Below, one piece after another: positions 1 to 5,814 of a stretch of DNA of 7,539 nt. The DNA comes from Chloroflexota bacterium. GTDB taxonomy: Bacteria; Chloroflexota; Dormibacteria; Dormibacterales; Dormibacteraceae. Below the pieces are notes generated by a model that ran no database searches, was not told the origin of the DNA, and was given only the letters and a program-made list of their open reading frames with translations. Position 1 is the stretch's first letter. Each line of letters begins with the position of its first letter. The translations under genes were made by a program, and so were the position numbers. Location: positions 1 to 7,539 of the forward strand of contig VBFW01000152.1 of the NCBI GenBank assembly GCA_005880525.1, written 5' to 3'.

Positions 1-169
1 CCTGCACCGCGAGGTCGAACGCATTGCTTGCGTAGTGCTGGTGGCGATAGACGGATATGGACGCGTAGGCGGCGAAGGCGAGAAAGGTCAGCGATCCGGC
101 CAGCGTGCGGCCTGCGCGCAGCGACAGCACCGCCGTCCGTTCCTTAGGATTGCTGTCGCTTGTCACCAT
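1..169 (-). CDS. DUF2079-like membrane protein, N-terminal fragment
   Basis: Only the first 56 codons are in the window; the gene runs off the left edge. Reading leftward from the ATG at 169-167, the product has a short polar start (MVTSDSNPKERTAVL). A hydrophobic stretch follows at about residues 24-36 (GSLTFLAFAAYAS), then a segment ending in NAFDLAVQ. A single early membrane span followed by an 'aFDLgv.Q'-type motif is characteristic of the DUF2079 family of large multi-pass membrane proteins, often found near glycosyltransferases and possibly acting as polyprenyl-sugar glycosyltransferases. The family assignment rests on this short motif and on the neighbouring glycosyltransferase. A GTG three bases downstream (166-164) is an alternative start. 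I see no clear Shine-Dalgarno sequence. The start overlaps the divergent gene at 160 by 10 bases, so any promoter must lie inside that gene. Confidence 0.6.
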   Translation of the reverse strand, partial: MVTSDSNPKERTAVLSLRAGRTLAGSLTFLAFAAYASISVYRHQHYASNAFDLAVQ

Positions 170-867
170 CTGAAGGCCGGCTCACGAGCTTGAGCCTCGT
201 CCTGCCCGCCCACAACGAGAGCGAAAACCTCCGCTGGCTGCTCCCTCACGTCAACGACGTGCTGCCGAAGCTTGCGGAGCGATTCGACGTGGTCATCGTC
301 GACGACGGCTCCACCGACGGCACCGGCGACGTGGCGAAATCCATCGCCAGAGATCTCGGCATGGAGCTGAAGGTCGTCCGCCACGAGCAGAAGTCTGGGT
401 ATGGCGCCGCTGTGGGCGATGGGTTGCGAGCCGCGGACCTCGATTACGTCGCGTTCACCGACTCCGACGGCCAGCTCGACGTCGCCGACTTCGCGAAGCT
501 CGTTCCGCTGCTGAACGACGCTGACATGGTCGCGGGCTGGCGCATGACGCGCGAGGATCCCGCGTTCCGGTCGGTCATCAGCGGCGTTTTCAACCAGCTT
601 GTGCTGTGGACGCTGCGAATCGATGTGCGCGACGTGAACTGCGCGCTCAAGGTCATCAAAGGGTCGGTGCTCAGGCGAATGACCCTTCACTCCCGAAGCG
701 CCCTCATCAACGCCGAGATGTTCTGGAAGGTCCGCCGCCTCGGCGGCCGCTACGTCCAGGTCGGTGTGCCTCACCACCCCCGCACGATGGGACGCCGGTC
801 AGGCGGCCGGCTGATCCCCATCCTGCGCGCGTGTAAGGAGCTGATCCAGATCCGCTTTCGGGACTAG
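160..867 (+). CDS. Family 2 glycosyltransferase (polyprenyl-phosphate mannosyltransferase-like)
   Basis: The 235-residue product is a GT-A fold, GT2-family enzyme that should transfer a sugar from a nucleotide donor, perhaps to a polyprenyl phosphate as in DPM1-like enzymes. Visible motifs are LPAHNESENL (about residues 15-24), the nucleotide-binding VDDGSTDGT (47-55), a GYGAAV segment (80-85) and the DxD-type metal site DSDGQ (101-105). A late HHPRTMGRRSGG segment matches the basic 'hh.R..G.S.g' motif of this subgroup. There is no C-terminal membrane span, so it is probably soluble or peripheral. No ATG precedes residue 68. The TTG at 160 has AGGA ten bases upstream and follows an in-frame TAG at 145-147; TTG at 190 (SLVLPAH) is the alternative. 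Its stop codon overlaps that of the convergent sulfoquinovose synthase gene. The sugar and acceptor cannot be told from sequence. Confidence 0.9.
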   Translation: MSPSEGRLTSLSLVLPAHNESENLRWLLPHVNDVLPKLAERFDVVIVDDGSTDGTGDVAKSIARDLGMELKVVRHEQKSGYGAAVGDGLRAADLDYVAFTDSDGQLDVADFAKLVPLLNDADMVAGWRMTREDPAFRSVISGVFNQLVLWTLRIDVRDVNCALKVIKGSVLRRMTLHSRSALINAEMFWKVRRLGGRYVQVGVPHHPRTMGRRSGGRLIPILRACKELIQIRFRD

Positions 868-2084
868 CGAATGCCGGGCGCCACGGCCACGCGGCGTCGC
901 CTCGCCGAGGGCTTGCCGAAGTCGCCCGTGCCACCACGCCTCCAGTCCACGCGCGGCACGAACAGCTCGGGCCGAATCCGCTTCTTGTAGCGCTCGACCA
1001 GGCCGATCACCCGGTCGATAAGCGAGTCTTCGAGCTTGTGCGGCACGAGGCCGAGGTCGAGCAGGTGCTGGTGCTTGGCGTTGTAGTAATGCGCCTCGAG
1101 CTCGGTGCGCGGGTTGGGCAGATGCTCGATGCTGGTCTCGAGACCGTGATGCGCACGTGCCGCCTTGATCCGCTCCGCGAGCTCGCGCACTGAGAACTGC
1201 TCAGTGAATTGGTTGAAAACCCGGAACTCGCCGCGCTCCGGTGCGTTCAGCATCGCGAGCTCGACGCAGCGCACCGTGTCGCGGATGTCGAGGAAGCCGC
1301 GCGTCTGGCCGCCCTCGCCGTACACAGTCAGCGGGTAGCCGATCGCCGCCTGCGAGCAGAAGCGATTCAGGACGGTGCCCCAGATGTCGTCGTAGTCGAA
1401 ACGTGTGCGCAGCTGGCCGTGCATGTCGGTCTCGGGGATGCCCGTGCCGTACACGACGCCCTGGTTGAGGTCGGTGGCGCGGATGCCCCACACGCGGCAC
1501 GTGAACATGATGTTGTGGCTGTCGTGCACCTTCGACAGGTGGTAGAACGAGCCCGGCTGCTTGGGGAAGGGAAGGCGATCCTTGCGACCGTTGTGCTCGA
1601 TGTCGATGAAGCCCTCTTCGATGTCGATGTTCGGCGTGCCGTACTCGCCCATCGTCCCGAGCTTCACCAGGTGGCAGTCGGGCGCTGACTCGCGCAGGGC
1701 GAACAGCAGGTTCAGCGTGCCGACAACGTTGTTGACCTGCGTCTCGACCGCGTGCTGAGCGCTGATCATCGAGTAAGGCGCGGAGCGCTGTTCGGCGAAA
1801 TGGACCACAGCCTCCAGCTGGTACTGGGTGATGAGCGCTGTGGTGTCCGCGAGCGAGGTCAGGTCGAGCTTCTCCCACTTGATCTCGCGACCGGTGAGAG
1901 CTTTCCAGCGCTCTACGCGGCGCTTCATGCTGGCGATCGGCACCAGGCTTTCGGTGCCGCACAGAACATCCCAGCGACGCCGGATCAGGTTGTCCGCCGC
2001 GATCACGTCGTGCCCGCGAGCCGACAGGTGCAGAGACGTAGGCCAGCCGAGGTATCCGTCGGCCCCGAAAACGATCACGCGCAT
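864..2084 (-). CDS. sqdB: UDP-sulfoquinovose synthase (SqdB/SQD1 family)
   Basis: This 406-residue extended short-chain dehydrogenase/reductase makes UDP-sulfoquinovose from UDP-glucose and sulfite, with bound NAD as cofactor. The product is the head-group donor for the sulfolipid SQDG and, in some archaea, for sulfoquinovose-bearing N-glycans (Agl3). The likeness to plant SQD1 is strong from end to end. It shows the nucleotide-binding GADGYLGW (7-14), SLVPIASM (46-53), WKALTG (60-65), HFAEQRSAPYSMI (95-107), KLGTMGEYGTPNIDIEEG (141-158), YHLSKVHDSHN (181-191), DLNQGVVYG, GGQTRGFLDIRDTV, RVFNQFTEQFSV and NPRTELEAHYYNAKH. T144, Y181 and K185 fall at the catalytic Thr, Tyr and Lys of SQD1. The final ~20 residues carry a basic ARRRR tail and are not recognisably conserved. 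It is the last gene of the minus-strand operon, 39 bases after the epimerase gene, with its own good ribosome-binding site. Confidence 0.95.
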   Translation of the reverse strand: MRVIVFGADGYLGWPTSLHLSARGHDVIAADNLIRRRWDVLCGTESLVPIASMKRRVERWKALTGREIKWEKLDLTSLADTTALITQYQLEAVVHFAEQRSAPYSMISAQHAVETQVNNVVGTLNLLFALRESAPDCHLVKLGTMGEYGTPNIDIEEGFIDIEHNGRKDRLPFPKQPGSFYHLSKVHDSHNIMFTCRVWGIRATDLNQGVVYGTGIPETDMHGQLRTRFDYDDIWGTVLNRFCSQAAIGYPLTVYGEGGQTRGFLDIRDTVRCVELAMLNAPERGEFRVFNQFTEQFSVRELAERIKAARAHHGLETSIEHLPNPRTELEAHYYNAKHQHLLDLGLVPHKLEDSLIDRVIGLVERYKKRIRPELFVPRVDWRRGGTGDFGKPSARRRRVAVAPGIR

Positions 2085-2090
2085 GTCAGT

Positions 2091-2097
2091 TCACCTT
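2091..2097 (-). promoter_or_regulatory. Ribosome-binding site of sqdB
   Basis: Read on the minus strand this is AAGGTGA, preceded by GGG, six bases before the ATG at 2084. It supports that ATG as the start and suggests independent translation of sqdB despite its position last in the operon. Confidence 0.7.
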
Positions 2098-2123
2098 CCC
2101 GCTATTCATCCTATCCCCGGCCG

Positions 2124-3089
2124 TCAAGGCCGGCCCTTTTGGGCCGCGAACCACTCGAACGTGGTCCCCAGGCCCTCAGCGATGTCGACTTTCGGACGCC
2201 AGTGCAGCCACCTCGCCGCCCGCTGCGGGTCCAGGCAGACTCGCCTGACCTCGAACTCCTTGGCAGGGGCCATCTCGATCGGCGTTTCCCGCCCGGAGTG
2301 GCCTATGAGCATAGCGACCACATCGGCGACGCTGGTTTCGCGCCCGGTGCCCACGTTCGCCTCTCCCGACCGCCGGCTGTTGAGCGCCGCGACGTTGGCG
2401 TCGGCGACGTCGCCGACGAACGTGAAGTCGCGCGTCTGCATACCGTCGCCGAAGATCCGCGGCGAGCCGCCGTCCAGGAGCCTGTGGCACGTGATCGCGA
2501 CGACGCCCGCTTCGCCGGTCCCATCTTGGCGCGGGCCGTAGACGTTGCCGTAGCGCAGGGCGAGCGTCGAAACGCCGTGACGCTTGCCGAGTGCCGCGAG
2601 GTAGACCTCCTCCGACCGCTTGGCCGCCCCATAGGCCGACAGCGGCGCGGCGCGTGCGGTCTCACGCGCTGGCAGCTTCTGCGAATCGCCGTAGATGGTG
2701 CCGCCTGACGAGGCGCTCACCAGCCGCTTGGCGCCGGCTTTGATGGCGGCGTCGTACAGCGCGATCGTGCTCGCGAGGCTCCTCCGCGCGTGGCCGGCAG
2801 GATCGCGCGCCGCGACCTGGACGCCGCCCTTGGACGCGAGATGAAGCACGGCGTTGGGCTTGAAGCGCGCGAGCGCCTCGGCCGCCTCGTCCGACCCGCA
2901 GTCGACCCTTAGCGTCTCCGTGGCCGCCGGCTCGGGCGATGGATGCGACCAGTCGTCGATGACGAGCACCTGGACGCCTGCGGCCAGCAGGCGGTCGACG
3001 GTGTGCGAGCCGATGAATCCGGCCCCGCCGGTGACCGCGATGCGCTTGGTGGTCGCCAGCGACACCAGGTTGGGACTTACTGAATTCAT
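2124..3089 (-). CDS. NAD-dependent sugar-nucleotide epimerase (GalE-like)
   Basis: The 321-residue product is an extended SDR enzyme that should interconvert or modify a nucleotide sugar such as UDP-glucose/UDP-galactose. It shows the Rossmann motif TGGAGFIGSH (20-29), an acidic end of beta-2 (IDDWSHP, about 44-50), HLAS (83-86), SASSGGTIYG (125-134) with the catalytic Ser, and the YGAAK pair Y153/K157. Then come RYGNVYGPRQ and GDGMQTRDFTFVGDVADA, typical of GalE and UDP-glucuronate decarboxylase relatives. Exact substrate is not readable. The start is the ATG at 3089, inside an ATGA overlap with the upstream membrane-protein gene and directly after a strong GGAGGTGG sequence. The frame stays open upstream to 3749, but that part is the out-of-frame shadow of the membrane-protein gene. 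It may supply a second sugar or precursor to the same glycan or lipid as SqdB. Confidence 0.9.
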   Translation of the reverse strand: MNSVSPNLVSLATTKRIAVTGGAGFIGSHTVDRLLAAGVQVLVIDDWSHPSPEPAATETLRVDCGSDEAAEALARFKPNAVLHLASKGGVQVAARDPAGHARRSLASTIALYDAAIKAGAKRLVSASSGGTIYGDSQKLPARETARAAPLSAYGAAKRSEEVYLAALGKRHGVSTLALRYGNVYGPRQDGTGEAGVVAITCHRLLDGGSPRIFGDGMQTRDFTFVGDVADANVAALNSRRSGEANVGTGRETSVADVVAMLIGHSGRETPIEMAPAKEFEVRRVCLDPQRAARWLHWRPKVDIAEGLGTTFEWFAAQKGRP

Positions 3090-3907
3090 TCCACCTCCAT
3101 GGCCGGCCGGACCGCTGGCTTGTCGACCATCAAGTAGGCGGCCAGGCCAGCGAGCGCCAGCGGAATCGTCGTCGTGGCGCGCATCAAGACCGCCGCGGAT
3201 GCCGCAAGCGACACGGTCACGCCGTAGCCCGCGAAGACAGTGACCAGGATCGCGTCCTGCGAGCCGATGCCGAACGGCAGGGTGGAGATGATTCCCGCCA
3301 CCTGCGACGTCGAGTTGGCCGCGACCGCCTGGGTGATCGGGACGCGATGGGCGAGAGAGAGCATCACCAGCCAGAGCTGCGCGCCCATCGCTATGAAATT
3401 GACGAGCGTCAACCCCGATGTCCACGCGAGCAGCAGCGGCGCCTTCATCAGCTTGCGGACCTGATCGATCATCACCGTCGCGCCTTCCTGGAAACGACCC
3501 ATGATCCGCCGCTTGCCGAGCTTGGCGAGCACCCATTGCTCGAGGCTCGTCGGCATCAGCTCGAAGAGCAGCGGGGCGAACGTGGCGACGCCGAGGCCGA
3601 GGGCGACGAGGATCCAGCCGATGACGCCATGCCGCGGGAACAGGATCAGTAGCAGGGACAGAGCGATCATCAGGAACAGGCTGTACAGCCGCTCGAAGGT
3701 GACGACCGCCGCGCCGACGCGAACAGGGACGCCGTTGCTGCTGCGCCACAGGTACGCACGCACGTAGTCACCGCTCGCGGCCGGCGTGATCGTGCTCGAG
3801 GTCTGACCAACCAGCTGGATCGGCGCCATCGAGCGCATCGGGACCCTATAGCCCAGCTGCCTCACCATGAGCTGTGCGCGCAGGGCACGGAGCCAGATCA
3901 CTGGCAA
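3086..3907 (-). CDS. UPF0104/LPG_synthase_TM family membrane protein (flippase- or AglD-like)
   Basis: This multi-pass membrane protein resembles the transmembrane domain family PF03706 (lysylphosphatidylglycerol synthetase TM region, UPF0104, AglD). Members are linked to lipid or polyprenyl-glycan transfer and translocation. Recognisable family segments are QLVGQTSSTITPAASGDYVRA, with the conserved PaasGDyvR motif, then VTFERLYSL, and near the end STLPFGIGSQDAILV and RATTTIPLALAGLAAYL. Several long hydrophobic helices lie between them (FLMIALSLLLILF, GWILVALGLGVATFAPLLF, AAVLMRATTT). The limits given start at the TTG at 3907-3905, the only canonical start codon in frame, and give 273 residues. 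That removes the first membrane helix. The frame stays open with convincing family sequence to 4114, so the real protein is probably about 315-340 residues (see 3908-4114). It is first in the operon and coupled to the epimerase gene by ATGA. It may flip or anchor the sugar-lipid made by its neighbours. Confidence 0.8.
   Translation of the reverse strand: MPVIWLRALRAQLMVRQLGYRVPMRSMAPIQLVGQTSSTITPAASGDYVRAYLWRSSNGVPVRVGAAVVTFERLYSLFLMIALSLLLILFPRHGVIGWILVALGLGVATFAPLLFELMPTSLEQWVLAKLGKRRIMGRFQEGATVMIDQVRKLMKAPLLLAWTSGLTLVNFIAMGAQLWLVMLSLAHRVPITQAVAANSTSQVAGIISTLPFGIGSQDAILVTVFAGYGVTVSLAASAAVLMRATTTIPLALAGLAAYLMVDKPAVRPAMEVE
3091..3098 (-). promoter_or_regulatory. Ribosome-binding site of the epimerase gene, inside the upstream gene's last codons
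   Basis: On the minus strand GGAGGTGG lies just before the ATG at 3089, with a spacing on the short side. The same bases encode the last Glu-Val-Glu residues of the membrane protein, whose TGA overlaps the ATG (ATGA). This arrangement indicates translational coupling and fixes the epimerase start. Confidence 0.7.
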
Positions 3908-4114
3908 ATTGAGCGCGAGCGCCGCGACAACCAGGGTGAGGTCCGCCTGCTGCAGCGACGCCCAGATCTTGTCTGGATGGCTGATTGCGATTACCGCCGC
4001 TCCGATGGCGACACCGAGCAGAATCGCCGCCAGGCGGCCGGGCCTTAGGCGTCGTGGTCGGGCAGGGGCGGGCTCGGACGTAGGCTCTAGTGTTTGTCCC
4101 TGGATGGCCGAAGC
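3908..4114 (-). other. Open N-terminal extension of the membrane protein without a canonical start codon
   Basis: The membrane-protein frame stays open upstream to a TAA at 4117-4115. Read leftward it gives a polar, proline-rich head (about QGQTLEPTSEPAPARPRR), an apparent first membrane helix (LAAILLGVAIGAAVIAI) and the family-like stretch DLTLVVAALALN running into PVIWLRALRAQ. This looks coding, yet I find no in-frame ATG, GTG or TTG. Candidate initiators are a CTG at 4033-4031 (a weak TAAGG lies about ten bases upstream; 315 residues) or ATC at 4105-4103, one base from ATG (339 residues). Other possibilities are a point mutation, a sequencing error, or loss of the true start by insertion of the adjacent palindrome. 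Confidence 0.6.
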
Positions 4115-4162
4115 TTAGCTGACCGCTCGCCCGGCTTTCGTGGCGTCTTCGCGGCCTAGGCG

Positions 4163-4190
4163 GCCGGGCGCCTTCGGCGCTGAAGCCGGC
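4163..4190. repeat. Side hairpin in the left arm of the palindrome
   Basis: GCGCC-TTC-GGCGC (4168-4180) is a 5-bp stem with a three-base loop. It is flanked by GCCGG (4163-4167) and CCGGC (4186-4190), which can form a further 5 bp with a 5-base bulge. On the minus strand it has a GAA triloop like the central hairpin. Confidence 0.5.
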
Positions 4191-4217
4191 GTCAAGGGGC
4201 CCGGCACAGCGCATCCT

Positions 4218-4234
4218 CCCGCGCTTCGCGCGGG
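4218..4234. repeat. Central GC hairpin of the palindrome
   Basis: CCCGCGC-TTC-GCGCGGG is a perfect 7-bp all-GC stem with a TTC loop (GAA on the minus strand). It sits at the exact centre of the 4115-4335 palindrome. It has no T-tract on either side, so it is not a typical intrinsic terminator, though it could still slow transcription. Confidence 0.65.
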
Positions 4235-4331
4235 GACCCCAGCGGTGTGCGCTCCTAGCCGCGCCACCCTTTCCTTGGCTCCGGCCGCCGATGCCGCGAA
4301 TCCGCAACGAACCCGAGCGAGCGGTCAGCTG

Positions 4332-4424
4332 CTAAAGGGCGGCTAGGTAAATCCTCAAGAGGTCTTCCTCGGGGTACTTGCCCGCCAGCTCGGACGCGGC
4401 CGTTTTCAGCTCAGGCTCGCCGCG
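4332..4424 (-). pseudogene. Out-of-frame C-terminal remnant of the iron-type alcohol dehydrogenase
   Basis: Directly after the point where the dehydrogenase frame loses family likeness, another minus-strand frame reads about EPELKTAASELAG then KYPEEDLLRIYLAAL, ending at a TAG (4334-4332). A helical tail of this kind (...eedllriyraAl-stop) is what the end of an iron-ADH or maleylacetate reductase-like protein looks like, and it lies on the same strand just downstream. I infer an internal deletion of the region that should carry the PHG motif and most of the C-terminal domain, combined with a frame change. The stop codon lies at the very edge of the palindrome. The tail is short, so it could also be chance. 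Confidence 0.4.
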
Positions 4425-5170
4425 TGGCGCGCGCCGATCTGCTTGCCCATCACGTGGCTCAGCCCCGACGCCGAGGCACCCGGGAGAGTGAACGAGAACC
4501 ATGCGGCGACCTGGTTCTCGGTGCGGACGTCGAGGTCTTTCGGGTCGGACTTCGCGCGCGGCAGCGACTCGAACAGGCGGCGGATGGCCTCCAGCGCCAT
4601 CACGTCGTTGTAGGGGTGATCGCCGTCGGCGAGAAAACCCTCGACCGCGTGGTCAAGCGCGCGAATGCCGGTCGAGAGCCACAGCTCCATTGGCGTCTTC
4701 AGCGTTAGCTCGGCGTCGTAGATCACGACATCCGGCAGCAACTTCGGGTCGCGCATGCCGCCCTTGGTGCCTGTCTCATCGGTGAAGCCGGCGCCGGCGG
4801 CCAGCTCCGCCACCGACAGGGTCGTCGGCATCGCGACGTGAGGCAGTCCTCCCACGCGCAGGGCGACGATCTTCGCCGAGTCGATCGGGCTTCCGCCCCC
4901 GAAGCTGACGACGCCGTCGACGCCGGCATCGCCCGCGTCCTTGATCGCTTGTTCGACCTGGGCGATTGGCGCGTGCTGCGCGATCGTCGCCGTCATGTGC
5001 GGTTCGAGCGGCAGGGCGGCGCCCACCAGCGACTTCGTCGTCACCAGCGCGAAGCGTTTGACGCCGAGGCGCTCGAGCTCGCCCGCCAGCTCCTTTACGG
5101 AGCCTGCGCCCCAATGGATGACCGGCGGGTTCGCGTACCTGAAAGTCGGCATCGACGAAACTGTAGGCAA
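4406..5170 (-). CDS. Truncated iron-containing alcohol dehydrogenase / maleylacetate reductase-like protein
   Basis: The N-terminal NAD(P)-binding half is intact: PPVIHWGAGSV (15-25), FGGGSPIDSAK (90-100) and PTTLSVAELAAGAGFTDETG (115-134). Next come RDPKLLPDVVIYDAELTL, as in maleylacetate reductases, and RALDHAVEG (170-178). The residue four before H174 is Arg, not the Asp ligand of iron enzymes, which also points to the metal-independent maleylacetate reductase branch. The chain ends at 254 residues, about 100 short of the usual 350-390, soon after LSHVMGKQIGARH, just before the expected PHG motif. It is probably a non-functional remnant. TTG at 5170 has TGAGGT seven bases upstream and is preferred; ATG at 5152 (PTFRYANPP) has no such site. 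The start base is shared with the divergent hydrolase gene. If intact, it would reduce maleylacetate in aromatic breakdown or act on a related substrate. Confidence 0.75.
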   Translation of the reverse strand: MPTVSSMPTFRYANPPVIHWGAGSVKELAGELERLGVKRFALVTTKSLVGAALPLEPHMTATIAQHAPIAQVEQAIKDAGDAGVDGVVSFGGGSPIDSAKIVALRVGGLPHVAMPTTLSVAELAAGAGFTDETGTKGGMRDPKLLPDVVIYDAELTLKTPMELWLSTGIRALDHAVEGFLADGDHPYNDVMALEAIRRLFESLPRAKSDPKDLDVRTENQVAAWFSFTLPGASASGLSHVMGKQIGARHAASLS

Positions 5171-5814
5171 TGACCGGACCTCACGCCGGACAGCCTGTGC
5201 TGCACGCCGGTGCGCCCCTCGCCAAAGCCCACGCGGCGATGCTTCTGGTCCACGGACGCGGCGCCAGCGCGGCCGACATCATGACCGTCGGTCAGGAGCT
5301 GATGCATCCCGACTTCGCATACCTGGCGCCTCAGGCCGCGGGGAACGCCTGGTATCCGAACCCGTTCACCGCGCCCATCGACAGCAACGAGCCGCATTTC
5401 TCGTCGGCGATATCTGTGCTCGAGGAAGTTCTGGCCAACATCACGGAACACGTGCCACCCGAGCGTGTGATCCTTCTCGGCTTCTCGCAAGGGGCGTGCC
5501 TCACGCTCGAGTTCTGCGCGCGGCACGCGCGGCGCTACGGCGGTGTTGTCGGCTTCAGCGGCGGCCTCATAGGCCCTGACGGCACGGCCCGCGACTACGC
5601 GGGCAACTTCCAGGGCACGCCGATCTTCATCGGCTGCAGCGATGTCGATCCGCACATCGCCAAGGCGCGTGTGGTCGAAGCGGGCGACGTGCTGAAGCAC
5701 ATGGGCGCGGCGGTCACGGTGAAGCTGTATCCGAACATGGCTCACACCGTGAACGCCGACGAGATTCACTCCGCGGCTCAGATCGTCGAAGCCGTCGCGC
5801 ACGAGGTCGCATGA
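5170..5814 (+). CDS. Alpha/beta hydrolase, phospholipase/carboxylesterase family
   Basis: The 214-residue product is a small serine hydrolase of the Abhydrolase_2 type (PF02230), predicted to be cytoplasmic because no signal peptide is seen. It has the oxyanion segment LLVHGRGAS (25-33), the nucleophile elbow GFSQG with S106, an acidic residue in GCSDVDPH (D158 or D160) and the catalytic His in PNMAHTVN (H192). Length is normal for the family. Close relatives include MhqD-type hydrolases linked to quinone or aromatic stress; the substrate here is unknown. The ATG at 5170 has only a weak TAGG close by. The next Met (residue 24) would remove strand residues before HGRG, so 5170 is kept. The stop overlaps the next start in an ATGA, indicating a two-gene operon with the ferritin-VIT fusion. 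Confidence 0.9.
   Translation: MTGPHAGQPVLHAGAPLAKAHAAMLLVHGRGASAADIMTVGQELMHPDFAYLAPQAAGNAWYPNPFTAPIDSNEPHFSSAISVLEEVLANITEHVPPERVILLGFSQGACLTLEFCARHARRYGGVVGFSGGLIGPDGTARDYAGNFQGTPIFIGCSDVDPHIAKARVVEAGDVLKHMGAAVTVKLYPNMAHTVNADEIHSAAQIVEAVAHEVA
5178..5183 (-). promoter_or_regulatory. Ribosome-binding site favouring the TTG start of the dehydrogenase gene
   Basis: On the minus strand TGAGGT lies seven bases before the TTG at 5170. No comparable site precedes the ATG at 5152, so the TTG is the better-supported start. The site lies inside the first codons of the divergent hydrolase gene. Confidence 0.55.

Larger units (their letters stand above)
4115..4335. repeat. Large imperfect palindrome, about 220 bp (MITE-like element or long structured RNA)
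   Basis: The left arm (4115-4167) and the reverse complement of the right arm (4281-4335) align with 45 matches in 52 ungapped columns plus one 3-base and one 1-base gap. This includes a perfect 14-bp inverted repeat, AGCTGACCGCTCGC at 4117-4130 against 4317-4330. Pairing continues inward: GCACAGCGC near 4205 pairs at 8 of 9 positions with the strand near 4250. The midpoint at about 4225 coincides with a perfect central hairpin (4218-4234). Both ends begin TTAGC when read inward, with TA at the same place on each side, which would suit a TA-target (Tc1/IS630-type) MITE. There is no transposase and no convincing ORF inside. No longer target-site duplication is obvious. Alternatives are an intergenic structured RNA or a two-way transcription barrier. 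Confidence 0.7.

Noticed and set aside
163..777. Long minus-strand open frame (204 codons) opposite the glycosyltransferase
   Set aside because: It is antisense to a gene with clear GT2 motifs, its residues show no family pattern, and such open frames are expected in GC-rich DNA.
1201..2708. Several long open frames on both strands within the sqdB and epimerase region, such as 1752-2708 plus and 1201-1962 minus
   Set aside because: They are out-of-frame shadows, rich in Arg, Ala, Gly and Pro, over two genes with unmistakable SDR motifs.
3090..3749. Upstream extension of the epimerase frame to 541 codons
   Set aside because: The extra residues are low-complexity and out of frame with the membrane protein, which has real helices there. 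The ATG at 3089 has a strong ribosome-binding site and sits just before the Rossmann motif.
4218..4234. Central GC hairpin as an intrinsic terminator
   Set aside because: There is no T-tract on either side, and the hairpin is the tip of a much larger palindrome, which explains it better.
3846..4307. Minus-strand open frame of 153 codons crossing the palindrome, with GGGAGG before an ATG
   Set aside because: Its product is an Arg/Gly/Pro-rich sequence without recognisable features. It overlaps the membrane-protein frame, and the GGGAGG is part of the central hairpin.
4115..4405. tRNA, riboswitch or known small RNA in the intergenic region
   Set aside because: I find no T-loop-like GGTTCGAATCC sequence, no CCA-ended acceptor stem and no riboswitch core that I recognise.
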